64,000 nucleotides of DNA from Aplectana chamaeleonis. Lineage: Eukaryota > Nematoda > Chromadorea > Rhabditida > Cosmocercidae. Location: assembly GCA_029168955.1 (NCBI GenBank), contig JAPDOI010000288.1, positions 372,001-436,000 of the forward strand, read 5' to 3'. Shown here piece by piece: positions 1 to 10,900 of the stretch. The translations under genes and the position numbers were made by a program. The notes beneath the pieces were generated by a model. The model saw nothing but the letters and a program-made list of their open reading frames with translations, had not been told where the DNA came from and did not search any database. Position 1 is the stretch's first letter; each line of letters opens with the position of its first letter.

Positions 1-360
1 CTGGTCGGTTCGCAAGCGCTCCACTGCCTTCTCTCGGGGCGCACTTTACTCAAAAAGTCGCCACCATTGGACGTGCACGACCCCATGTCCGCGGTATCGA
101 CCAAAATTCTCTTCGCATCGCGCGCTATTTCTCTTTCCTTTGCGGCGGTGAGCGAAGTCACCACCCGTTTCTTGCAGTCAGCCACCTCGCAAAAGAACGC
201 TCACTGCTGCCAGGTGGCTGACTACAACGGTCATTAACTTGGGCGCCGCCTGTGCAATTCTATGCCGGCGTGTTCACATCGATAGCCAATCACTGATTGA
301 CACTGTCACCACGCAGTGACAGCCGGTAGCTGCCACCTCCCGAGGGGATTGCTGCTGGCC
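1..360. other. No gene recognised
   Basis: Mixed-composition DNA. The segment 160-345 contains AGCCACCTCGC, CCAGGTGGCTG and CAGTGACAGCCGGTAGCTGCC, which resemble the G+C-rich repeat seen at 18.5, 34.8 and 58.4-58.7 kb. Nothing coding could be supported. Confidence 0.5.
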
Positions 361-1060
361 CTGGCAAACTTGGCGAAAAAGCGTCCGATGCATGCAACTT
401 TTTTGAATGAAGACTTTTTTTTGAATTCTGAAAACGCTATCATATTCACAGATCAAATTGCTACCTAATTGTGTCACTTCTGTGCCGAAGTTCCCTAAGA
501 GCATTTTGTTTTCGAAGGAAATAGTTTTTGCAATCGTTTAAAAAAAACGTCGCGCGCGGCGAAACTTTGAGCAGTATTTGTACAAGTAATGGAAGAGCAA
601 TCGGTATGTTTTCTTCAAAAATTAGGTGCAGGTGTGAGAATCTCAAGGTTTGTTTAGGTTGAATTTTTGAAATCCTTAATTTATGAGTCCAGGGAATTCG
701 CAACAAAACTCTGGCTTTTCAGGTAGTTCTCAAGCGTGTTTAATTGAGGGTTTCGAAAATTCAACCTGAACAAACCTTGAGATTCTCTCACCTGCACCTA
801 ATTTCTGAAGAAAACATACCGATTGCTCTTCCATTACTTGTACAAATACTGCTCAAAGTTTCGCCGCGCGCGACGTTTTTTTGAAAAACGATTGCAAAAA
901 CTATTTCCTTCAAAAACAAAGTGCTCTTAGGGAACTTCGGCACAGAAGTGACACAATTAGCAATTTGATCTGTGAATATGATAGCGTTTTCAGAATTCAA
1001 AAAAAGTCTTCATTCAACAAAGTTACATGCATCGGACGCTTTTTTGCCAAGTTTGCCAGG
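361..1060. repeat. Long inverted repeat, arms of about 310 bp
   Basis: The left arm (about 361-690) and right arm (about 735-1060) are reverse complements with few differences; the outermost paired block is CTGGCAAACTTGGC at 361 against GCCAAGTTTGCCAGG at 1046. The arms share CGCGCGCG-rich and GCATTTTGTTTT-like blocks. Mirror-image short frames on opposite strands are explained by the palindrome. No transposase and no clear target duplication. Confidence 0.9.
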
Positions 1061-1233
1061 TGCTCCCCCTTTTTACAAAACTTAGCGCGGTTATTGTACA
1101 TGTGCCGCTTTACTTTTTTTTCCTTTTTTTCAATACTTATGTCAACAATCGAGTGATTCTAATTCAAGGGAGTAGTTTCATTTCAAGACATCAGATGAAC
1201 AAAAACAAGACATAGAGGGACCACATGGAAATC

Positions 1234-1372
1234 AAAGAAATCGCCGCTGCCGCTTCGGCTCCTACAGGTACCGAAGCGGCACTATCGCGGAGTCGCAGCG
1301 GCAACTGCGGCTCCGCGGCAGTGCCGCAGCCACGGTAGTGCCCTTGCGGCTCCGCGAACGGTAGCTGCGCTC
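1234..1372. repeat. Short-word island, GCGGCTCCG type
   Basis: About 140 bp of degenerate CGGCTCCGCGG / CCGCAGCGGC words on both strands. Composition is sharply different from the AT-rich flanks. Non-coding. Confidence 0.7.
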
Positions 1373-1999
1373 TGAAAAAACTAGAACCGACTGCGAGTAA
1401 CTCATATGAAATGAGTCATAATACAACTGTTGGGTCATCTCGCGTTAAGTTCGCGCGAAACTACAACATAACGCGAGCTGACAGAGAAAATGTTTTTGAG
1501 GAATTGTTTTACACTATGCGTATCTAGTGTCTCATAACGTGACGTGGAAGTGCGTAGTTTCAGCAATGTCCGATCCCTTTCCTAAAAATCTTCAAATTAA
1601 AAGCTCGCGTTTAGCTGCAGTTTACCGCCAGCTTACCGCGAACTTACTGCGAGTTAGCTCGCGTTTTCAAACAGATTTACTACCACCCCAGATAACTCAA
1701 AACCCCGGATAACGGTTGAGCGAACAACGGATAATCGGATTACCCCTAGTGCCCACATAGCCGCGAGCATAGGCGGTGTTTCCTTACAATGTGTTTTGCC
1801 CAGTTTTGAAGGAAAAATAACGAAAATTCCGGCAAACGACAAACGGCAAAAAAGTCCCGAAAATGGCCGGCAAACGACAAACGGCAATTGCCGCACATCC
1901 CTGATCCCGATACATATGATACCCGCAGTAGTCCATGACGTCCCGGGATGCTCAATGTACATGACGAGCGACGTGTTTTTTCGAAGTATCTCCAACTAG

Positions 2000-3051
2000 A
2001 TGGTGTCGGCCTCGGCGATTCAATCCGAAATGTCGCTTGCCGTCTTCATAGAATCCATCTGCCGTTCAATCCACCCGAACGGCAACATTGTGAGATATCT
2101 GATAAAGAAAACTTCCCGCCTACAGCATCACCACAAGGCTGAGCGGCTCCAATTCGCACGGTCTAACATGGGCACGAATTGGTCTTCGGTGAGTTCTTTG
2201 CAAGGCTCGACCTTTCGAGCATTGCTTTTGAATACATGTTCCAGGCAATCTTCTCTGACGAGAAGAAATTCATCTGGGACGGACGGATTTGAGAAAGGAG
2301 CCGTCCTACTTCAGCCGCCGTAACTTCGGAGGTGCAAGCCTCATGGTGTGGGCAGCTTTCAAAAGCAGTGGTCAGCTCGGTAGTGAAGTCGTTCCAAGCA
2401 GGATGAACTCGAAAGAATACTAAGGAGTCCTGACCTTCCATCTGCTGCCTTTCCTGCGTGCTCGACGACGTGAAGGATTCCGTTACGCACAGGGCAACGC
2501 CACTATCCACGTAAGCCGGCCTTCTTTGGAGTGGTTCCGGAGTAATAATGTCGACCTCCTGAGTTGGCCAGCCTTCAGCCCCAGTCTAAATCCCATTGGG
2601 AGCATGTGGAGGATTATTGTGCGTTATGCTTACAAGGTTGGAAAGCTGGGCGAGAACTTCAGTGCTCGCAAGCAAGTCATTCTGGTCGCATGGAGCGTCA
2701 TTGACAGGAACGTTCTCAGGCGGCTCAGCGACAGCCTTCCAGACAGATTGTTCGAACTTATTACACGTAGCAGTGCTGCCACTTCGTACTGACATTGTTT
2801 TGTTTTTGTTTGTGTCCTATTGGTTGATAAATTTTAATGTTTTCTGAGTGTTCGTATACTTACATATGTGGCGTACAAAACTAAACTCTTCTCTATGAAT
2901 AAGGGTCAGGCAGAGAAGCTGTGGCCACACGATGTATTTCTTTTGTCCTGACGTTGCAGAAAACGTAGGTACGTGCTCCGACATCTGAAACCTTTATCCG
3001 ACAGCTGTTTAGCTCATTTCCGGGGTGTTCGTATACTTATGTGGCGCACTG
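2000..3051 (+). mobile_element. Tc1-like transposon relic
   Basis: The plus strand carries transposase pieces: KAERLQFARSNMGTNW (near 2140-2185), a segment resembling SDEKKFIWDG (near 2255-2285), and WPAFSPSLNPIGSMWR (2559-2610) followed by the C-terminal Tc1 region to 2792. Frames are broken and the catalytic Glu position reads Gly (NPIGSMW). The right end at 3051 is GTGGCGCACTG followed by TA (3052-3053); a related end-like sequence (GTTCGTATACTTACATATGTG) occurs inside at about 2849, as in the IR/DR element at 21836. I did not find a convincing left end. Confidence 0.75.
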
Positions 3052-3551
3052 TATTAGGCTCCTTTGCAACGACATTGGACAACCGAAGTTCAGAGGTGGT
3101 CATCTCAAGGTTTCAATCCATGAGAAGTGCTGTCAGAGCAGAGGGTAGGGCTGAGCACAGCTATAGGTCCAGCATAATGGCGTCCACCCATGACGGAGCT
3201 GAGCCCTTCTCTCTGATCTGCCTGACGTCTCGAAGCAAAGAACCGATGTTCGTGTCTGCGGTCTTATTCGCCCAAAGAAGTCTGGTGCGTGTTTTACCAA
3301 CCCTTAAGGAACAGATGACTTCGTTAGTCCTGAACGGGGGTCGAACTTCCGTCCCGGCTCCTGTGACGGTGGCGCCTCTTTCCATTACGCTTTACGTCCC
3401 ATGACAATACTTCAGAGAGTTTTCACATTATGCCGTGGGTTTGGTTGCCTGATCTTCCTGTAACCCATGGTTCGCAATTGTTGTAGCCACTCTGCGGTTT
3501 TCTGAGATCACAGGAAATATTCTCAACGTTCTCTTTCATCACATCTATGTA
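3052..3551. other. Spacer between Tc1-like relic and MITE, no supported gene
   Basis: Overlapping open frames of 143 codons (plus) and 74 codons (minus) exist near 2973-3404, but neither shows a recognisable motif, initiation context or splice structure. I do not call a gene. Confidence 0.5.
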
Positions 3552-3555
3552 TTAA

Positions 3556-3998
3556 AGGCAGGGTTCTCGATAAAATTGGTTCTTGTGTTATCCCCATGGA
3601 ATGGTAGATCTTGGAATCACAAAAGTAAAAATAAGTAAAAAATTGGAGAAAAAACGCTCAGGAGAAAGTTATGGCTTGGTGTCCTCCCGCCCCCAATTAT
3701 CGACATTTGGGTAAAAGCCTGTTTTGTCAACTTTTATTTTGCTTCTCAAGTAATTTCTGAACATTTCTGGAGACCACTGATTACTTTGACAGCAAAATAA
3801 ATGACGGATAAGCAAGCATTAAAGAAAATCGCGTTAATTAGGGGGCCGGCCGACACCGGTTATTAGCCGTTATACTTTGTTTTTGAGCGTTTTTCCCGTG
3901 AATTTCCTGGTTTTTTCACTTACTTTTACTTTTGTGATGGCCTAATCTACATTCTTATGAAGAGAGCTCAAAAGTCGTTTTTATCGCGAACCCTGCCT
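3556..3998. mobile_element. TTAA-flanked MITE, 443 bp
   Basis: TTAA at 3552-3555 and 3999-4002. The ends AGGCAGGGTTCTCGAT and ATCGCGAACCCTGCCT are inverted, and the inverted similarity extends about 100 bp inward (CACAAAAGTAAAA in both arms). The flank at 4022-4130 looks like a further partial copy of one arm. Non-coding. Confidence 0.85.
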
Positions 3999-4159
3999 TT
4001 AAGTTGAGAGGATGCTGACAGGGTTTCGCTATAAAAACGGTTATTGAGTTCTTCTCATGAGAAAGTAGATCTGGCCATCCCAAAGGTGAAAACATTAGAA
4101 AAGCTGCAGAAAATACGCACAAAAAACATGTTAAAACGGTTGGTTCTCTAAGAGAGCTG

Positions 4160-4305
4160 GCCGCAATCACCCCGCAATCGTACCGCAATCGTGCCTCAGC
4201 GGCCCGGCCGGAGCCGCTGAGGAACGATCGCGGTACGACTGCGGGGCGATTGCGGGCAGCCACGACCTTGCCGCAATAGCCCCGCAATCCTACCGCAATA
4301 GCGCT
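4160..4305. repeat. Hairpin-forming short-word island, CCGCAATCGTA type
   Basis: CCGCAATCACCCCGCAATCG (from 4160) pairs with CGATTGCGGG (to 4257) across a CCGGCCGG centre; then CCGCAATAGCCCCGCAATCC repeats the word to about 4305. It is a strong potential stem of about 45 bp. Non-coding. Confidence 0.8.
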
Positions 4306-4721
4306 TTCGTCTCAGCTTTGGCGCTCCTGCTGAGCCCATATTCTGTTTCCAATCCATTTCTGCTATCACCAAGTCATTACTGGCCACGTCTTCTTGATTC
4401 TTACACAATCTCTACTGAATAAAGTATCTTCCCGTGGCCCATAGATTCAATTCACTTTCAGTAGCATTATCCACACACTGGACGGCAAAGAATCGGCTGC
4501 CTAAACCACGAATACGTGCTATGTATAGTTACGTTGGCACTACAGTTCACGAGAAAGCACAGCTACATGGTATTACATGCAGCTATTTGCCCCTACATAT
4601 CTCTTCTCTGATGAATTTGTTGCTATTTTGAAAGTCTATTTACTTTTGGTACAGAACGATTAAACTCAATTTTTGTCACAGTAAGATTAATAAAATTTCT
4701 ATAACTTCCACAGAGTAATTC

Positions 4722-5082
4722 AGGTCTATTCGAATGAGACTCTCGCCCACGCGGCCGGTGGGCATGTTGACCGGCCACCGCGAAGGTTTTTTTGGATTCG
4801 TGAATAGATTACCACGAGTATCAGACAAATTGGGAACATTATTCCAGTTAGCTGTATCTCAGTCGTCGGTCAGCTCGTCCGAAAAATGCCTTCGTGAGGC
4901 CTAGTGCATACTTATCGCAACGATCGACGCGACATAATGCTTCATAATGTCATCTCTATCGACCGAAAACCGATATTGCTGATATGCACTGTCGCGATTG
5001 CGCAACGCTGGAAGTATGCACTAGGTTTGAAGTGTGCTCGCAGGCTGATCGCGTGGGTGGAGAGTCTCATTCGGACAGGCCT
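4722..5082. mobile_element. Small inverted-repeat element, 361 bp
   Basis: The ends are inverted: left CGAATGAGACTCTCGCCCAC, right GGGTGGAGAGTCTCATTCGG. A second inverted pair (AGTGCATACTTATCGCAAC against GTATGCACT) lies inside. Non-coding; the target duplication is not clear. Confidence 0.7.
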
Positions 5083-6730
5083 TAAGCAATGGGTGTCGTC
5101 TCAAAATGAGAAAATCCTTGGTAAGAGACCAGAGAGTGAGTAGACTTGGTATCATTATAGTGGAGTGAATATTCAACTTAATGAAGGAAATTAGGGGAGA
5201 AGCTACCGAAGAAATGTAAGCCTTTCGCTTGCAACACCTAATCAATATACCGAATTTTCTCTTCCAGAGTTGCATGCACTTCTAATCCTCAGGCCTCCAT
5301 TTTAGATGTACTTCAAATAGAGGGTGTACTTCTAATTCTCAGAGACCCGTCTTTCTGGTGTACCTCTATGGCAGGTGTACTTCTAATAGGTGTACTTCTA
5401 GCATTTCGACAAACAGACCCCAGATTCGTTTTTAGCTTCCTAGAATACCCTTACAAACAAGTTTTGAGCAAATCCGATTTCTTTTTAAAAACATCCCAAA
5501 TAACTCCTGATGATACCCTTACCTTATCGTGAAATTTTAGCAAAGCTCATAATTCAGCGGGGTCAGCGTATCGGAATACCACCCTCACTGACAGGTCCAC
5601 GATGTCATTTAACCGGGGAATGGCTAAAATTTTACTGAAGTCTTAGATATGTTTGTAATTCATATTGTTTTCTGAATTTTTGCGACTTTTTCTAGCGTCT
5701 GTCTTATACGACGTACTCAGTGAATGAATGAATGAACTTTTTGGAACCAGCAGCTTGGGGCGTGGTACTGCAAAGTTTTACTAAAGATGCACAAGAGATA
5801 CTGACAATACGTTTCGTTTCCGAAAATCCGACCTACGCTTTGTAAGCTTCGCTTATGAGATGGTCATCTGTTGCCGAGTTTTTGAATACTCTTTAGTCCG
5901 GGAAATTGTAAGATTCAAACATGAGCATTCAACTTTCTTAATTTTTCAAGAGTACACGAAACAGAAAGCAAAGTCACTTACCTAACAATTTCAAAGCTCA
6001 AAACAATTTGCGACGATTTGTTTGACGTTTTGTCCGCAGTGCGCAAAACACACCAACAGGCGTGAATAGATAATAAATGGTTTTTTAAAGAAGTTTTTTA
6101 TTCTGCTTTCTAAAGTTGTATAGAGACGTTTCCCAACTATCCTCTACATCGAGAACTTGCCCACTAAAAAACATAGAAAACTATAATACGGCTTTCTATC
6201 GTGGACACAGCCTCTAAAAAGTTTTGAAAAAATCCGCTTATCCCTGGAAACACCGGGAGAACTATGTGACCTCGGCTTGGCACAGAATGTGCATATTATA
6301 GAATTCGGGTAAGTGTGGCCGAATGTGCTCAAAAAACTCAGAAGCTCAAAACTCAAAAAGCTTCTTAAGCTCAAAAAATTATTCTAAACTTTCCCCCCAA
6401 AAAAAATTTGAAACTTTGTCAACATAAACGCTTATAAGACTGAGGAGGATGAATGTGTCAGTGTTTCCCTAAGAGAGGTAATGAATTTTGAGAAAAGCAA
6501 GAGACACGCTTTTGTTCCAACAGAACTGAAAGACGAAGAGGAGTGGATGAGACGGATGGATAATTTGAGTTTCCTTTTGTTATGAGAGAAGAAAGAAATT
6601 TCAACTTCTTTCTCCGTGTTACCGAAGAAAGAAATTTCAACATCTTTCTCCCTGTTACCTCAGCATTGCTCGATAGTAGATCAGTATTCGTTCAGATGTA
6701 AAAAAATATTGAACATGAACTGTTTCGACC
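5083..6730. other. AT-rich non-genic stretch
   Basis: 5284-5402 has several copies of the word GTGTACTTCTAAT. 5700-5740 has a short (GAAT)n. Purine-rich repeats near 6580-6650 duplicate AAGAAAGAAATTTCAAC. Nothing coding could be supported. Confidence 0.5.
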
Positions 6731-6734
6731 TTAA

Positions 6735-7223
6735 AGGCAGTGTTCACGAAAAGAATCGTCTTCTGTTTTTCCGCCTATCTTGAGAACGGCCCCATGCTGA
6801 TTCCAATGATGTCTCTGAAATCGTACAAGATGTTCTAGGAACGGAGTTAAGGTCCCTCAAAAATTGAGCTAGGGAAGCATGGTGGACGAGTTGTCTGAGG
6901 CTTGTAATTTCCGTCTTTTGCAGCCGATGTGTGCGAGCTGACCTGAGCAAAAAGAGAAGTTGAGAATGAAGGGAAGAACGGGGCTATTGATCGGAAACCA
7001 TCGCTCATCTCACAATCTCGAGCATTCATCTGTTCACGTCGGTGGGCGTGGAAAGTGCATCTGGGGTGTGACGAGCTGACGAGTGTCCAACTTCGGGGCC
7101 GTAGGGGACCGTTCCGAGCTCATTTTTCTTCGTTTTTTTTTCAAAATTAGGCTTTCGCTTGGCCCCGCAGCTGCCAATCTCCCTTCAAAAAATCAGACAT
7201 GGTTTTTATCGTGGACACTGCCT
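6735..7223. mobile_element. TTAA-flanked MITE, family A copy 1, 489 bp
   Basis: TTAA at 6731-6734 and 7224-7227. The left end is AGGCAGTGTTCACGA and the right end is TGGACACTGCCT. The interior (GAACGGCCCCATGCTGATTC, CATCGCTCATCTCAC) is shared with 7272-7761 and, inverted, with 56465-56942. Short frames inside are not conserved. It directly abuts the next element through a shared TTAA. Confidence 0.9.
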
Positions 7224-7271
7224 TTAAAGGAAGTGTTCACGATGATTCTCGTCCCCGAGTTTCTCACTTAA

Positions 7272-7761
7272 ATGCAGTGTTCACGATGAAAATCGTTTTT
7301 CTGTTTTCCCGCCTATCTTGAAAACGGCCCCATGCTGATTCCAATGGTGTCTCTGAAATCATACAAGACCTTCTGTGAACGCAGGTATGGTCCCTCAAAG
7401 ATTGAGCTATGGAAACATGGTGGACGAGTTGTTCGAGGCTTGTAACTTCCGTCTTTTGCAGCTGATCTATGCGAGCTGACCTGAGTAAAGAAAGAAGCTG
7501 AGAATGAAGGGAAGAACGGGGCTAATGATTGAAAATCATCGCTCATCTCACGATCTCGAGCATTCATTTGTTCACGTCGGTGGGCGTGTGATGCGCTTTT
7601 GGTGTTTTCAATGCGCTCGAAGTTGCAACTTCGGTCTCTTTTGGGGTTCCTCCTGGCTCGTTTTCATGCGTTCTTTCAACGTTAACGTTACAGAGTGTCC
7701 CTCCACTACCCAATCCTATGTAGTGTACTTTTGGAAACGTTTTTCATCGTGAACACTGCCT
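7272..7761. mobile_element. TTAA-flanked MITE, family A copy 2, 490 bp
   Basis: TTAA at 7268-7271 and 7762-7765. The ends are ATGCAGTGTTCACGAT and ATCGTGAACACTGCCT. It is similar along its length to 6735-7223, in the same orientation. It inserted within the family B element at 7228-8841. Confidence 0.9.
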
Positions 7762-7765
7762 TTAA

Positions 7766-8397
7766 AGGCAGCATACACGCTCGCAGACATGGTCAAGATA
7801 TCAGCATAATTAGGCCCGCACGGCCCCTATCATTTCGTCAACGACGTTTGAAGCGCTGAAAACCATCCAGGATGACAGTATTTGACCATCCCTGTAACGC
7901 ACGCCCGTATTTTCACACCCCTTCGAGTAACAGAATGAAAAGTTAAACCTGAGAAAACGTGTGAAAATTGGGAGTGATAGCACTATCAAATGGGAGTGCA
8001 CGAGAGAAACAGCTCGATTTACCTGGATATCACCTGTCTAAACACCCTCAAACTCTCATCCACTTTCGAGAATGCCGCTCTACTCTGGATGGCTTTTGAA
8101 AATGGAGGATTTCGTCAGTGCACAAACATGTAATATCCAGGTAAATCGAGCTGCTTCTCTCGTGCACTCCCATTTGATAGTGCTATCACTCCCAATTATC
8201 ACATGTTTCCTTAAGTTTAACTTTTCATTCTCTTACTCGAAGGGGTGTGAAAATACGGACGTGCGTGACAGGAATGGTCAACTACTGTTATCCTGGATGG
8301 TTTTCAGCGCTTGAAACGTCGTTGACGACATGGTAGGGGCCGTGCGGGCCTATTTATGCTGATATCTTGACCATGTTTGCGAGCGTGTATGCTGCCT
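7766..8397. mobile_element. Foldback element with arms of about 270 bp at a TTAA site
   Basis: It starts AGGCAGCATACACGCTCGCA after TTAA and ends with the reverse complement before TCAA. The arms (about 7766-8040 and 8125-8397) pair almost throughout, including ATCCAGGTAAATCGAGCTG facing its complement. Only about 85 bp of loop are unpaired. The terminal AGGCAGCATAC differs from the AGGCAGTGTTC of neighbouring MITEs, but the insertion preference looks the same. Confidence 0.9.
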
Positions 8398-9077
8398 TCA
8401 AAACAATGCGTTGGCCTTCAAGTGTTACTAAAATTACGAAGAAACGGCGAGAAAAGCATTAAAACGTCGTATTTCAGCGACATTATTTTAAAACATGGAC
8501 TAGTTGTCCGGTTGGATGAACATTTTCATGGTGGTTGTCAGCGGTGGACAAATGGGTCAATCGAAATTAGAAGAATATTTTATGCAAAGTAGGATTAGTT
8601 AGGGCCCTAAGGAAAGAAAGGAGCAACAGAGAGTAGAGAATCGCCAAGAACGGGTCCACAAAAGATTTTTTTGTCACAACAAAGACTTCCTGTGATACTT
8701 AAGTGGAGGGGTGATACTCAAGGATTTCGGGTACTTCTGGTGCGTTTTTCCCAATTTCTACGTCATTTTAGTTTTACCCGGGGGCCACATAACCAATATA
8801 GCGAATAATCTCAAAATTGAAGATTATCGTGAACACTGCCTTCAAGGAGCCATAAATTTGTTCGTAGGGGGTCTTGGACGATTCCAGAGACACCATTGTG
8901 ATCAGCGTGTGACCCTCTCCAAGAAAAGCTTAGAATCTAAAAAAAATTTTCCTGGCTATTCTGTGTTTTGTCAGAGAATGTTTTGTTATATATGTTTGAT
9001 TGAAATTTCGGTTTGAATGATTTTTCGCTATTACTTGGCTTCTCTATGTCCGGTGAAAATCTATGAAATTCCAAAAA

Positions 9078-9409
9078 CTATGAACAGTCAGCATGCGCCC
9101 CTGCAAAGCCGCCCTGGACTAAAAAAATCGAATGGAGGAGATAGATGCCTGACAAAGTTAACGACGTATTGTGGGTGTTATGTGCACACATTTTGACGGA
9201 ATGGTGGCGGCAGCCAGACGATTCACAACTCTGCTGTAATATATTTGAGTTCAAAATATGTACTTTGAAGTCAGACTCGCCTTGTCTAAGTGAGCAGTGG
9301 CCGGGCAGACTTCATCGGTAGACGCTTGCTCTTCTGAATCTGCATTCTCCTCTGCTTCCTTGGTCATGCTTCCTGTGACAAGTTTTCTCAATAAGCTCAG
9401 TTCCAGCAT
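9078..9409 (-). CDS. Candidate small two-exon gene, 94 residues
   Basis: Minus strand: exon 1 9409-9281 (43 codons, acidic: KEAEENADSEEQAS), a 47-bp intron (9280-9234) with a GC donor (AAG/GCGAGT) and a TTACAG acceptor, and exon 2 9233-9078 ending in TAG. The frame stays open across the join. A TTTTTAG acceptor-like site lies about 50 nt upstream of the ATG, suitable for spliced-leader addition. Four Cys lie in the middle of the product. I recognise no family, and the model depends on a GC donor, so it is tentative. Confidence 0.3.
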
Positions 9410-10474
9410 TTTTGATAGAACTACATAGAGTTTTGAGTTCTAGATCACAAATATCCTAAAAATTTGGAAATTTTTTGAGTCAGATTAGGTTTTGCACTAT
9501 TAATAATTGACAGAGTGAGAAGTGGAAAGTGAAAGATCGAGGAGATCAATGCGAGTGCGAGTGCCCGCGGTTTGCGTAGGCTCTCCTGCGCTTGCGCTCG
9601 TGGTGGAGCCAGAGGTGTGTAACAAGAGCTCAACGAGAGGAGGGAGAGTGGTAGAGGGTTCGCCCTCTATCCCTCTCAATTCATCCACCCGTCCCTGACT
9701 GTCCTTCTCGAAGCCACTCATCTTTTTATCGCCGCTACCCATACGAAAAAGTAGCCCGTAGCCGACAACATTCCCACATTTCACTGTTTATTTCGTCCGA
9801 GTCCGTTCCATGTTCCGCTCTTTTCCTAAGCTGAATCGTCTTGATCTTCCCGACTTCTTGAGGTATGTTTTTGTCGCGCACAGTGAATCTGTCCGGATTA
9901 ATCGTGAACTTTCTCTGAATTTCATGTTGAAGTCAGTTTGTTGAATTTCATTCAAGATCGACTCAATCGATTGAGGAATTAGTTCCAACGTTTTTCTCTC
10001 AAAATACAATTATAAATATCAAAATTGACTATTTAAAAAATCTGGTGCACATTTATATATTGTTTGGGAAAGTTTTATTTCCTCTACTATTTATTGGTTA
10101 CTTTTTTACCGATTTTCGGATCCATAAATTGAAGTATCGTTGAGACACCCCGATTCGTCCGAAAGCCTATGGGAAACAGCTTGACTCACAACATCACTCA
10201 TTACTCTATGTTGCTGAACGAGAAAATTTCCTCCCATACTCTGAAAAGGGCTCTTAGTTGAACACCAAAGAAAGTCCAGGAGAGGACGACAATTTTTGAA
10301 GAAAAATCTCCCTGACAGCGCGAAGGGTTAGATCTCTGGATTGTGGAGGTGGCGTGTCTGCTTTGAAGGTACCTCCGGTAATTTTTTTTCTGGGTTTCTT
10401 CTTCGCTTTATTCAACAACCAGTCGTCAGCTCAGCAAACAACTTGACAACTTTTGCCATCCTCATCGCTGTCTT

Positions 10475-10900
10475 AGGGGCGTCGTACGCGCAGAAAACCA
10501 TTTTTTTTCTCATGTTTTTGTATAGCTTGACCTCTCTAGTAAACGGAAATGGCGGAAGTGCCCTTGCAAAACTTTGATTTGTAAAGAAAACCACTTTGAA
10601 TGCACTGCCAATATGGATTTGGAGTTCGCGCCAAAATCGGTTTCGAAGTCTTTCTACATTTGGAGACCTGGTCACTGGCATTTAGAAGTTTTCTTGCATG
10701 TGGAGTTTGTACCATAATTGTTTTCCGTGTTGTTTTACGGCCGCACCAGCATTCTATGAAAAAGTGCTAGATGCGCGACCCAGAAGTGCTAGATAATCAA
10801 CCCAGAAAAGGAAGATGATCGGCCCCATAGTATTTTTAGGAGGTCATAACTTTGGAGAGCCTCATTTTCAAAGGCTCAAGTTTTTTGGGGACTTGAGACC
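10475..10900. repeat. Old, inverted copy of the AGGCATCGT MITE
   Basis: It shares, in inverse order, GCGTCGTACGCGCAGAAAACC, the GCTTGACCTCTCTAGTAAAC region and the GTGCTAGAT...GATCGGCCC region with the element at 38356-38787. Ends and TTAA flanks are eroded. A short open frame here (10341-10577) is not conserved and is not called as a gene. Confidence 0.7.

Larger units (their letters stand above)
7228..8841. mobile_element. TTAA-flanked MITE, family B, split by two later insertions
   Basis: The left 40 bp (7228-7267) and the right part (8402-8841) together match the intact copy at 63054-63537. They are separated by a family A MITE (7272-7761) and a foldback (7766-8397), joined through TTAA (7268-7271, 7762-7765) and TCAA (8398-8401). 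The intact copy reads CACATAAAACAATG across the same point, so the insertion site was a single TTAA-like tetranucleotide. Confidence 0.88.

Noticed and set aside
1654..1999. Possible left end of the Tc1-like relic at TAGTGCCCACATAG near 1749
   Set aside because: Only weakly similar to the inverse of the right end (CAGTGCGCCACATAAG) and not preceded by a clear TA junction; too uncertain to set a boundary.
2973..3404. 143-codon plus-strand frame
   Set aside because: It starts inside the right end of the Tc1-like relic, has no motif or splice context, and an equally open minus frame overlaps it.
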